This document shows, in pieces, positions 1 through 6,820 of a stretch of DNA of 7,450 nt. The first letter of the stretch is position 1, and each line of letters starts with the position of its first letter. The DNA is taken from positions 1 to 7,450 of the forward strand of contig DLDA01000028.1 of NCBI GenBank assembly GCA_002480925.1, in the 5' to 3' direction. The position numbers were made by a program, and so were the translations under genes. A model generated the notes under the pieces. The model had not been told where the DNA came from. It ran no database searches and saw only the letters and a list, made by a program, of their open reading frames with translations. The DNA is from Lachnospiraceae bacterium UBA7784. GTDB taxonomy: Bacteria > Bacillota > Clostridia > Lachnospirales > Lachnospiraceae.

Positions 1-6
1 ACATTT

Positions 7-1296
7 TCAAAAATGCTTGACAGATTTGCCACAAAGCCCGGACAGATCCCTGAAGAATCCCGGATAGGAAATATCAACGCATGCATAATCGTCAAGCTCG
101 CTCTCACCGTCTGCTGCAAGCGAGGCCACGGCAAAGCTCATCGCTATCCTGTGATCCTTATAGGTATGGATCAGGGCTCCATGGAGCGGTCTTCCCCCTT
201 CTATCACAAATCCGTCATCTGTCGGCCTGATGTCGCAGCCCATTGCTCTGAGATTTTCTGAAACAGTAGCGATCCTGTCTGACTCCTTGACCTTTAGCTC
301 TGCAGCATCCCTTATTATGGTCTCACCATCTGCAAAGGCAGCCATAACAGCTATTACAGGCAGCTCATCTATAAGTGTCGGTATTATATCTCCCTCGATC
401 ACGGTCCCATGAAGCTGTGAGGTCCTTACATTTATATCGCAGACCTCCTCTCCAGATACTTCTCTCCTGTCGATATAGTCTATATTGCCTCCCATTGCCT
501 CTATCACACTTAGGATCCCTGCTCTTGTCGGGTTTGTATTCACATTCTTTATCAGGATATCACTGTCCTGACAGATAAGTCCCGCCACAAGGAAGTATGC
601 TGCCGACGAGATATCTCCAGGTACTATGATATCCTGTCCTGTAAGCTGGCTTCCTGGCCTTATGCAGCTGTAGTGTCTTTTCGTGTCTGTCCTTATGTCC
701 GCCCCGAATCCCTTAAGCATAAGCTCGGTATGGTTTCTTGATACAGCCGGCTCTGTGACCGAGGTAGATCCCTCTGCAAAAAGACCTGCGAGTAGTATAC
801 AGGATTTCACCTGGGCTGACGCTACAGGGGATATATAGTCTATGCCATGGAGTCCTCCTCCTCTTATGGTAAGCGGGAGGAATCCATCAGCTGATCTTAT
901 ATCTGCCCCCATCTGGCCAAGAGGTTCTATCACTCTCTTCATTGGACGTTTCCTTAACGAATCGTCACCAGTGATGCCTGTTGTAAAGTTCTGCCCGGCA
1001 AGGATACCTGATATAAGCCTTGTGGTAGTCCCGCTGTTTCCGGCATCTAATAAGCCGCAAGCCTCCCTTAGACCATAAAGGCCCCTTCCATGTATGGTTA
1101 CCTCTTCACCCTCTCTTTCTATCTGAATGCCAAGCCTTCTGAAGCATTCAATGCTTGAGAGGCAGTCTGCCCCGGATAAGAATCCGTGCAGACAGGTCTT
1201 GCCTCTGGCCAGTGAGCCAAGCATTATACCTCTGTGTGAGATCGACTTGTCTCCCGGAACCCTTATTTCTCCTCTTAGCTGCTTACATTTATGCAT
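7..1296 (-). CDS. aroA: 3-phosphoshikimate 1-carboxyvinyltransferase (EPSP synthase)
   Basis: Cytoplasmic enzyme of the shikimate pathway. It transfers the enolpyruvyl group of PEP to shikimate-3-phosphate, giving EPSP, the step before chorismate synthase. The 429-residue length matches the family (about 425-430). Visible motifs: PGDKSISHR at residues 14-22 (substrate-binding Lys17, Ser18, Arg22), DAGNSGTTTRL at 84-94 (PEP-site loop, keeping the Gly that corresponds to E. coli Gly96), KRPM at 116-119, SPVASAQVKS at 156-165, PGDISSAA at 226-233, the catalytic Asp in LIDELP (308-313), KESDRI at 337-342 and DHRIAMS at 381-387. The overall pattern is close to the Bacillus class II type. The start is supported by GGAG at 1304-1307, 7 nt from the ATG. 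It is the third gene of the operon, 19 nt after tyrA. The stop lies 6 nt from the window edge, so no terminator can be seen. Confidence 0.98.
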   Translation of the reverse strand: MHKCKQLRGEIRVPGDKSISHRGIMLGSLARGKTCLHGFLSGADCLSSIECFRRLGIQIEREGEEVTIHGRGLYGLREACGLLDAGNSGTTTRLISGILAGQNFTTGITGDDSLRKRPMKRVIEPLGQMGADIRSADGFLPLTIRGGGLHGIDYISPVASAQVKSCILLAGLFAEGSTSVTEPAVSRNHTELMLKGFGADIRTDTKRHYSCIRPGSQLTGQDIIVPGDISSAAYFLVAGLICQDSDILIKNVNTNPTRAGILSVIEAMGGNIDYIDRREVSGEEVCDINVRTSQLHGTVIEGDIIPTLIDELPVIAVMAAFADGETIIRDAAELKVKESDRIATVSENLRAMGCDIRPTDDGFVIEGGRPLHGALIHTYKDHRIAMSFAVASLAADGESELDDYACVDISYPGFFRDLSGLCGKSVKHF

Positions 1297-1315
1297 TATA
1301 ATTCTCCATAAATAA

Positions 1316-2428
1316 TCATCTCAGATGAAGCCTGTAGCTGTGTGACTCAAGAAGAGTCCTTGCTCCCTCATAGTCTGCCTCGGAATAAAGCTCTATCTGG
1401 AGCACTCCCTCCTCAAACTCCCTGTTGTGGATTATACCTATATTCTTGATAGAAATACCTGAAGCGGCAAGTAGTGTCGCAACCGTTGCGATCTGTCCGG
1501 GCTCATCACAGAGGTCGCAGAAGATTGTAAAGTCTGCCGGAAGCAGTCCTCTTTTCTTTACAGGAAGACTGTCGCGGAAGTCCTTGGCCGACTGGAATCT
1601 TGCTCTTATCTCTTCTCCATTGCCGTCCTCTATTTCTGATCTGAAATCCGAAAGCAGCTCCATATACTGGTCTATCATACTAAGGATAGCCTTCCTGTTG
1701 GAGAGGCAGATATTTTCCCACATTACTGGAGATGATGATGATATCCTCGTGATGTCCTTAAAGCCGCCTGCTGCTATAGTACGTAAGAGATCATCCCTGT
1801 TATCCTCCCTGACCAGATTCACGAGCGATGCCGATATCACATGAGGCAGGTGGCTTATGGCTGCAACAGCCATATCGTGCTGGTCCGGCCTTAGTGTCAT
1901 TGTGATAGCTCCCAGTCCCGATATGAATCTGTCAAAAAACGGAACTATCCTCCTTGCCCTCTCGCTCTGATAGGTCAGAAGATAATATGCGTTTTCAAGA
2001 AAGGAGGGATCAGAACAGGAGTAGCCTGTATTCTCTGACCCTGTCATAGGATGACCTCCTATGAACTGGTCCGAAAGCCCCAGCCTGTCTATCTCAGCCG
2101 CTATATCTCCCTTTACAGAGCCCACATCTGTGATCAGGGTATCAGGTGATAGGAAGGGCTTTATCCTCGAAAGATACTCGACATTTACAAGCACCGGAGA
2201 GCAGAGAAATATAGCGTCAGAATCTGCTATCTCCTGATCGCTTAAGAGGCTCTTGTTCTCTATCAGCCCGTCATAAAATGCAGCCTCCACAGTCTCTCTA
2301 TGTCCTGCCGTGGCATAAAGATGGATACCGGGATAGGTCTTCTTTATCGCCTTTGCAACAGAGCCTCCGATTAGCCCTAATCCTACGAATACTATTTTTC
2401 CGGGATCAAATCCCACCTGTTCCTTCAT
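1316..2428 (-). CDS. tyrA: Prephenate dehydrogenase with C-terminal ACT domain
   Basis: Oxidative decarboxylation of prephenate to 4-hydroxyphenylpyruvate, the committed step to tyrosine. At 370 residues it has the usual length of the monofunctional enzyme fused to an ACT domain, with no chorismate mutase domain. An N-terminal Rossmann fold carries GLGLIGGS at residues 16-23. The catalytic core shows GGHPMTGSE at 124-132 and SHLPHV at 192-197 (catalytic-region histidines). The helical dimerisation domain follows, then an ACT domain from about 298 to 370 beginning FTIFCDLCDEPGQ, which in the family binds tyrosine for feedback control. The end of beta-2 reads LYATAGHRE and lacks the Asp usually present in NAD-preferring members. 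The ATG is only 6 nt after the rnhA stop. Its AAGGA (2432-2436) overlaps that stop with a short 3-nt spacer, suggesting translational coupling. Confidence 0.96.
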   Translation of the reverse strand: MKEQVGFDPGKIVFVGLGLIGGSVAKAIKKTYPGIHLYATAGHRETVEAAFYDGLIENKSLLSDQEIADSDAIFLCSPVLVNVEYLSRIKPFLSPDTLITDVGSVKGDIAAEIDRLGLSDQFIGGHPMTGSENTGYSCSDPSFLENAYYLLTYQSERARRIVPFFDRFISGLGAITMTLRPDQHDMAVAAISHLPHVISASLVNLVREDNRDDLLRTIAAGGFKDITRISSSSPVMWENICLSNRKAILSMIDQYMELLSDFRSEIEDGNGEEIRARFQSAKDFRDSLPVKKRGLLPADFTIFCDLCDEPGQIATVATLLAASGISIKNIGIIHNREFEEGVLQIELYSEADYEGARTLLESHSYRLHLR

Positions 2429-2434
2429 CTGTCC

Positions 2435-3058
2435 TTACCGTCTTTCTGTCTGATCTAAAGCCTGCTTTGCAAGAGAGTCCGCAAGCTCGTTATATTCTAT
2501 TCCCGTATGGGCTGCCACCTTGTGGTAGACTATAGGAATCTTTGTATCCATCCGCTTCATATAGGCAGCATACTTTTGTGTAAGAGGATTGTTGGCCTTC
2601 CATAGTCCCTTTGCCCACATCTCTATTCCTGCATAGTCATAGCAGATATCCACCGACCTGTAACCATGCTCATAGGCGTATTTTACTGCATGCATGGCCC
2701 CAAGCATTTCTCCGCCGACATTTCTTATCTTAAGGACCTCCGGATCATCTCCGCTTCCTGACATAGTCTCTACCTTATCATCCGGGCCGATGAAAACACA
2801 GCCATATGAATAACGACCCTTATCCTTTGAGAAGCTGCCATCCACATAGGCAATAAGCATCTTATCCTCCGGAATGTCCCTAAGCCTGTCATCATCCTCA
2901 CAAGGATTCAGATATTCCTCTGCCTCCTGTCTGGTCACAAAGCCCTTATATACAGCTCCCTTGAAGCCGCTTACTGATTTCCGGCAATCGTCCCAGCTTA
3001 AAAATATACCGGTCTTCCTGCCCTTTTTCACCGCATAGAAATGTTTTTTTTCTGCCAT
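2435..3058 (-). CDS. rnhA: Ribonuclease H1 with N-terminal hybrid-binding (viroplasmin-like) domain
   Basis: Endoribonuclease cutting the RNA strand of RNA:DNA hybrids (R-loops, primers). I chose the ATG at 3058 (207 aa, MAEKKHFYAV...). AAGGGAG at 3064-3070 lies 5 nt upstream, and family members begin just before FYAVKKGR. An in-frame ATG at 3073 would add five residues, with poorer support. Residues 6-50 form the hybrid-binding domain (FYAVKKGRKTGIF, then W22 and GFKGAVYKGF). The catalytic RNase H fold spans about 67-203. All four acidic residues are visible: D73 in AYVDGS, E117 in GGEMLG, D141 in ICYDYAG and D194 in NELADSLAK, plus H184 in AAHTG. It is the first gene of an operon with tyrA and aroA. 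No functional link to aromatic synthesis is known, so the pairing is probably only co-transcription. Confidence 0.95.
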   Translation of the reverse strand: MAEKKHFYAVKKGRKTGIFLSWDDCRKSVSGFKGAVYKGFVTRQEAEEYLNPCEDDDRLRDIPEDKMLIAYVDGSFSKDKGRYSYGCVFIGPDDKVETMSGSGDDPEVLKIRNVGGEMLGAMHAVKYAYEHGYRSVDICYDYAGIEMWAKGLWKANNPLTQKYAAYMKRMDTKIPIVYHKVAAHTGIEYNELADSLAKQALDQTERR

Positions 3059-3086
3059 GATATCTCCCTTCATTTGTCCTAAATAC

Positions 3087-3113
3087 TTTATATCAAAAAA
3101 CAGTTGAATGCAA
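3087..3113 (-). promoter_or_regulatory. Candidate proximal promoter of rnhA-tyrA-aroA
   Basis: On the minus strand an extended -10, TGATATAAA, occupies 3095-3087. A weak -35-like TTGCAT lies at 3113-3108 with a short 15-bp spacer, so the TGn extension would do most of the work. Transcription would begin near 3080, giving a leader of about 21 nt with the AAGGGAG ribosome site. An alternative upstream start uses the symmetric -10 at 3124-3133. Confidence 0.5.
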
Positions 3114-3133
3114 TCCCCGAAACATTATATAAT
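3104..3133 (+). promoter_or_regulatory. Promoter of the MATE transporter gene, predicting a leaderless mRNA
   Basis: The -35 TTGAAT (3104-3109) matches consensus at 4 of 6 bases. An 18-bp spacer leads to a perfect -10 TATAAT at 3128-3133. The expected transcription start is 3140-3141, that is, on or next to the A of the ATG at 3141. No Shine-Dalgarno sequence is seen between the -10 and that ATG. Confidence 0.65.
3124..3133. promoter_or_regulatory. Palindromic -10 element, ATTATATAAT
   Basis: The 10-bp sequence is its own reverse complement, so it shows TATAAT on both strands (plus 3128-3133, minus 3129-3124). On the minus strand a -35-like TTGATT lies at 3150-3145 with a 15-bp spacer, or TGTTGA at 3152-3147 with a 17-bp spacer. 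It could start an rnhA transcript near 3117 with a leader of about 59 nt. Confidence 0.45.
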
Positions 3134-3140
3134 AGTCGTC

Positions 3141-4487
3141 ATGAAATCAACAGAAAAAAATGAAATAACAAGCGGGGTAATATGGAAGCAGATACTTATA
3201 TTTTTCTTTCCGATCCTTATAGGAGCCATTTTCCAGACTCTCTATAATACTGTGGATGCCGTTGTAGTCGGCCGCTTCTCCGGAAAGATTGCCCTTGCAA
3301 GCGTAGGTGGCTCATCAGGACTTATAATAGAGCTTGTGATCACCTTCTTTATGGGGCTTGCCTCAGGAGCAACCGTCATCATATCACAGGCCTACGGATC
3401 AGATGACAGAAGGCGTATTGATGAGGCCCTCCACACAGCCTATACTTTTGCGCTTGCCGGCGGACTTATACTTGGGAGTGCAGGAGTTCTTCTGGCTCCG
3501 GCCTTTCTTCATCTGCTGGGTACTCCGGATGATCTTTTCCCGGGCTCCCTTACCTACCTGCGGATACTGATGGCCGGCCTTGCCTTTATCCTGATCTATA
3601 ATATAGGCTCAGGTATACTCTGCGCTATAGGTGATTCAAGGCGTCCTCTCTACATACTTATAGTATGCTGTGTGATAAATATAGCGCTGGATCTCTGGCT
3701 TGTCGCCGTACTCAAAATGGGGGTAGCTGGTGCCGGTATCGCTACAGTGATCTCTCAGGGAGTTTCCGCAGCCCTTGTGACCTGGCTTCTGGTCCTTAGG
3801 ACAGGTGCCATGAAGCTATCTCTTAAAAGACTTCACATAAATCTCCCTATCCTTTCAAATATTTTAAAGATCGGCCTGCCGACTGCGATAAGCGTTAGCA
3901 TGTTTACTATATCAAATATGATACTGCAGACCTCTATAAACCGTATGGGTTCAAATACCGTTGCTGCCTGGACTGCCTATGGAAGGGTAGATGCCTTCTG
4001 GTGGCTTATTACTGAGGCCTTTTCTGTCTCTATAACTACCTTCGTCGGTCAGAACTATGGTGCAAAAAAACCTCAGCGGATAAAACGGGCTATCCTTGAT
4101 GTAATAGGAATGGAGCTTGTGCTCTCTGTGATCGCTGCCATAGTCATAGTATCAGCCGCTCCCTTTCTTATTTCCATGTTTACCAGATCCCAGGCTGTCA
4201 TAACCATCGGTGCAAGAATCTCAAAGGTCATAGCTCCCATCTACTGGATCTTCATACCATCTGATGTACTCTCGTCCTCACTGCGTGCAGAAAACCATGT
4301 GGTCTTTTCCACGATAACAAACACTCTTAGCATCTGCATCTTCAGGATATTCTGGACCTTCCTTACAGGGAACCGGGACATCACCTTTCTTCTCAGATGC
4401 TATCCTATAAGCTATATCGCTGCTTCTTCTCTTATCATCATCTACTTTGTGATAGAGCAGAAAAAGATAAACAGTAAGCTCTCCTGA
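3141..4487 (+). CDS. MATE-family multidrug/cation efflux transporter
   Basis: Inner-membrane antiporter of the MATE (NorM/DinF-like) family, expected to export organic cations, drugs or metabolites using an Na+ or H+ gradient; the substrate cannot be read from sequence. From the ATG at 3141 it is 448 residues, typical for the family, with about 12 hydrophobic segments in two homologous halves. Family signatures are the N-terminal FFFPILIGAIFQTLYNTVDA with VVVGRFSG, then GLASGATVIISQAYG, and in the second half GLPTAISVSMF and FVGQNYGA. An upstream in-frame ATG at 3108 lies inside the -35 element and has no ribosome site, so it is unlikely. The 3141 start matches the family N-terminus (short charged segment, then GVIWKQ) but also lacks a Shine-Dalgarno. 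It is divergent from rnhA, convergent with gdhA, and monocistronic. Confidence 0.94.
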   Translation: MKSTEKNEITSGVIWKQILIFFFPILIGAIFQTLYNTVDAVVVGRFSGKIALASVGGSSGLIIELVITFFMGLASGATVIISQAYGSDDRRRIDEALHTAYTFALAGGLILGSAGVLLAPAFLHLLGTPDDLFPGSLTYLRILMAGLAFILIYNIGSGILCAIGDSRRPLYILIVCCVINIALDLWLVAVLKMGVAGAGIATVISQGVSAALVTWLLVLRTGAMKLSLKRLHINLPILSNILKIGLPTAISVSMFTISNMILQTSINRMGSNTVAAWTAYGRVDAFWWLITEAFSVSITTFVGQNYGAKKPQRIKRAILDVIGMELVLSVIAAIVIVSAAPFLISMFTRSQAVITIGARISKVIAPIYWIFIPSDVLSSSLRAENHVVFSTITNTLSICIFRIFWTFLTGNRDITFLLRCYPISYIAASSLIIIYFVIEQKKINSKLS

Positions 4488-4526
4488 TCAGTCGTTTTCC
4501 TCTGCTGCATCACTGAGCTGTTCATA

Positions 4527-4563
4527 AAAACAGGCTGCAGGGATTAACCCTGCAGCCTGTTTT
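4527..4563. terminator. Bidirectional rho-independent terminator between the MATE gene and gdhA
   Basis: A perfect 16-bp stem (4527-4542 with 4548-4563, GC-rich core CAGGCTGCAGGG) encloses the 5-nt loop ATTAA. The stem is flanked by A-tract on the left and T-tract on the right, so both strands end in a U-run. It lies 39 nt after the MATE stop and 33 nt after the gdhA stop, serving both converging genes. Confidence 0.93.
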
Positions 4564-4596
4564 CATTATTTCTCCGTTAGTATTATTTCTCTGGTA

Positions 4597-6039
<1,443 letters not shown>

Positions 6040-6045
6040 AAAAAT

Positions 6046-6073
6046 ATTATAGCATAAACATCTCTGATGTAAA
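6046..6073 (-). promoter_or_regulatory. gdhA promoter (extended -10)
   Basis: On the minus strand the -35 TTTACA (6073-6068) matches consensus at 5 of 6 bases. A 16-bp spacer precedes a perfect TATAAT (6051-6046) with a TGn extension (TGCTATAAT). It is near-consensus and predicts a strong, housekeeping-sigma transcript. Confidence 0.85.
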
Positions 6074-6080
6074 GAAAAAA

Positions 6081-6113
6081 TTATTCATCACTCTATAATA
6101 TTCGAATGAATGA
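6081..6113. repeat. Inverted repeat just upstream of the gdhA promoter
   Basis: TTATTCAT (6081-6088) and ATGAATGA (6106-6113) are complementary with one G-T pair and flank 17 nt. The repeat ends 7 bp upstream of the gdhA -35. The position suits an activator site, but AT-rich repeats of this size also arise by chance. Confidence 0.3.
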
Positions 6114-6126
6114 TCCCGAATTATTT

Positions 6127-6285
6127 TCAAAAAAGCCTCAGCTCTTTCTGAACAGAATGTGATAGACTGTTTTTGTCTTTGTATTTACCACAAGCTCCCA
6201 TACCCCCCTTTGTTCCATTATATTCTCCAGGAGAAATCCACTTATCTGTATTCGCTAACTGATAATGTCTTTTTGGCAACTGCAT
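6127..6285 (-). CDS. Possible small ORF, unknown function (52 aa)
   Basis: A 52-codon frame begins ATG at 6285 (MQLPKRHYQL...) and ends TGA at 6129-6127. AGGAG at 6301-6297 lies 11 nt before the ATG and 8 nt before an in-frame TTG at 6288, so a TTG start is possible. The product would be soluble, lysine-rich and glycine-containing (NGTKGGMGACGKYKDK), with no signal peptide or membrane segment. I recognise no family. A weak hairpin (AAAGAGC with GCTTTTT, 6147-6130) covers its end. It could equally be part of a decayed gene, since the same frame continues upstream through stops, or chance. Low confidence. Confidence 0.2.
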   Translation of the reverse strand: MQLPKRHYQLANTDKWISPGEYNGTKGGMGACGKYKDKNSLSHSVQKELRLF

Positions 6286-6303
6286 CAATTCTTATTCTCC
6301 TCA

Positions 6304-6519
6304 CTAATCCCTCCATCTTTCAATTAAATGCAAACTCAGTTCATCTGTGTTGTCTTCGGAAAGTATATCTATATCAGCAAATAATATGGGCCCCTTTCCT
6401 CATAATATGCTGTCTATTGTCAGAGGTTCTTTATTGGTCACACAGCCTGGAAGATAAGAGTAATCACCTGTCAATGAGCCCTTATTTCTATCCTCTATAG
6501 CAGAATGCTCAGATTCTGT
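6304..6519 (-). pseudogene. Possible gene remnant, unknown family
   Basis: On the minus strand one frame is open for 39 codons (6519-6403), meets TGA at 6402-6400, then is open for another 31 codons to TAG at 6306-6304. The translated pieces look protein-like (for example GSLTGDYSYLPGCVTNKEP, then ILFADIDILSEDNTDELS), and no start codon with a ribosome site precedes them. The 52-codon ORF downstream continues in the same frame after further stops. This may be a decayed gene or coincidence; no family is recognised. Confidence 0.2.
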
Positions 6520-6614
6520 CTACGAGTCGTGTACGAAACATCGGAAAAAGTGGTCAGAAATCGGTAATTTCCTGCATGAACCGGAAGGCCGAAATCGCCC
6601 TGAAAGCCGCATAA
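6501..6614 (+). other. Open 37-codon segment, possible dispersed repeat or gene 3' remnant
   Basis: On the plus strand, directly after a TAG at 6498-6500, 37 codons stay open to TAA at 6612-6614. They encode a basic, low-aromatic peptide (ILSTSRVRNIGKSGQKS, then MNRKAEIALKAA). The only in-frame ATG is at 6576, so no full gene starts here. Composition differs from the AT-rich DNA to its left. It could be the 3' end of a lost gene or a dispersed intergenic element; neither can be shown from one copy. Confidence 0.25.
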
Positions 6615-6617
6615 AAT

Positions 6618-6648
6618 AAGGGATTGCCGAATATATCAGCAATCCCTT
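6618..6648 (-). terminator. Rho-independent terminator of tRNA-Leu
   Basis: A perfect 10-bp stem, AAGGGATTGC with GCAATCCCTT (6618-6627 and 6639-6648), has an 11-nt loop. On the minus strand ATTTTAT follows the stem. It begins 5 nt after the tRNA 3' end, so it ends the tRNA transcript and any read-through from pflA. Confidence 0.85.
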
Positions 6649-6653
6649 GATAA

Positions 6654-6738
6654 TGCAGGAAAAGGGACTTGAACCCTCACGACTGCAATAGCCACAGGCA
6701 CCTGAAGCCTGCGCGTCTGCCAATTCCGCCATTCCTGC
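6654..6738 (-). tRNA. tRNA-Leu, anticodon CAG
   Basis: An 85-nt class II tRNA. The acceptor stem GCAGGAA/TTCCTGC has 7 perfect pairs, with T8, G9 and discriminator A. The anticodon arm is CAGGC-TTCAGGT-GCCTG, placing CAG at 34-36, which reads CUG. The long variable arm can pair GGCT with AGTC around ATTGC, as expected for leucine. The T arm is GAGGG-TTCAAGT-CCCTT. CCA is not encoded: TTA follows the discriminator, so it is added after transcription. It lies 82 nt after the pflA stop on the same strand, with its own promoter. Confidence 0.97.
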
Positions 6739-6765
6739 ATTCGATCCGCTCACGCGAACGATATG

Positions 6766-6794
6766 ATTTTACTCTTTTTATGATCCTGTGTCAA
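6766..6794 (-). promoter_or_regulatory. Promoter of tRNA-Leu
   Basis: On the minus strand a perfect -35 TTGACA (6794-6789), a 17-bp spacer and -10 TAAAAT (6771-6766, 5 of 6 bases). The start is expected near 6759, about 20 nt before the mature tRNA 5' end. The -35 is 26 bp downstream of the pflA stop. Confidence 0.88.
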
Positions 6795-6820
6795 GCACTT
6801 TATCAAAAGTAACAGGCATT

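Larger units (their letters stand above)
6114..6617. other. Gene-poor stretch between the gdhA control region and the tRNA terminator
   Basis: About 500 bases with no confident gene. The part to about 6500 is AT-richer than its neighbours; from about 6500 on it is more balanced. It holds a minus-strand reading frame with four in-frame stops, a possible 52-codon ORF, and a plus-strand 37-codon open stretch, all entered separately. A plus-strand frame open from 6159 with a GTG start and no ribosome site (113 codons) overlaps the minus-strand pieces and is not accepted as a gene. No RNA gene fold was recognised. Confidence 0.5.

Noticed and set aside
1425..1844. 139-codon plus-strand ORF inside tyrA
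   Set aside because: It is an antisense shadow of a well-supported gene, with no ribosome site and no family resemblance. The other plus-strand frames within aroA, tyrA, rnhA and gdhA were rejected for the same reason.
3059..3073. ATG at 3073 as the rnhA start
   Set aside because: The ATG at 3058 has AAGGGAG at 5 nt and fits the family N-terminus; the 3073 start would put that ribosome site inside the coding region.
3108..3140. Upstream in-frame ATG at 3108 as the MATE start
   Set aside because: It overlaps the -35 element, lies upstream of the predicted transcript start, has no ribosome site and adds 11 residues not typical of the family.
6159..6500. 113-codon plus-strand ORF with GTG start, hydrophobic and Cys/Tyr/Leu-rich
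   Set aside because: It has no Shine-Dalgarno, no recognisable family and composition typical of AT-rich noncoding DNA. It overlaps minus-strand open pieces and ends at TAG just before another open stretch in the same frame.
6569..6577. TTCCTGCAT, repeating the tRNA acceptor sequence, as a possible integration att site
   Set aside because: Only 9 bp, and in the opposite orientation to the tRNA 3' end (minus strand), whereas an att duplicate should be in the same orientation. No integrase or element is nearby. Probably chance.
6520..6753. 77-codon minus-strand ORF covering the tRNA
   Set aside because: Its N-terminal half is a translation of tRNA-Leu itself (MAELADAQASGACG is the usual false product of such tRNAs), and it continues through the tRNA terminator.
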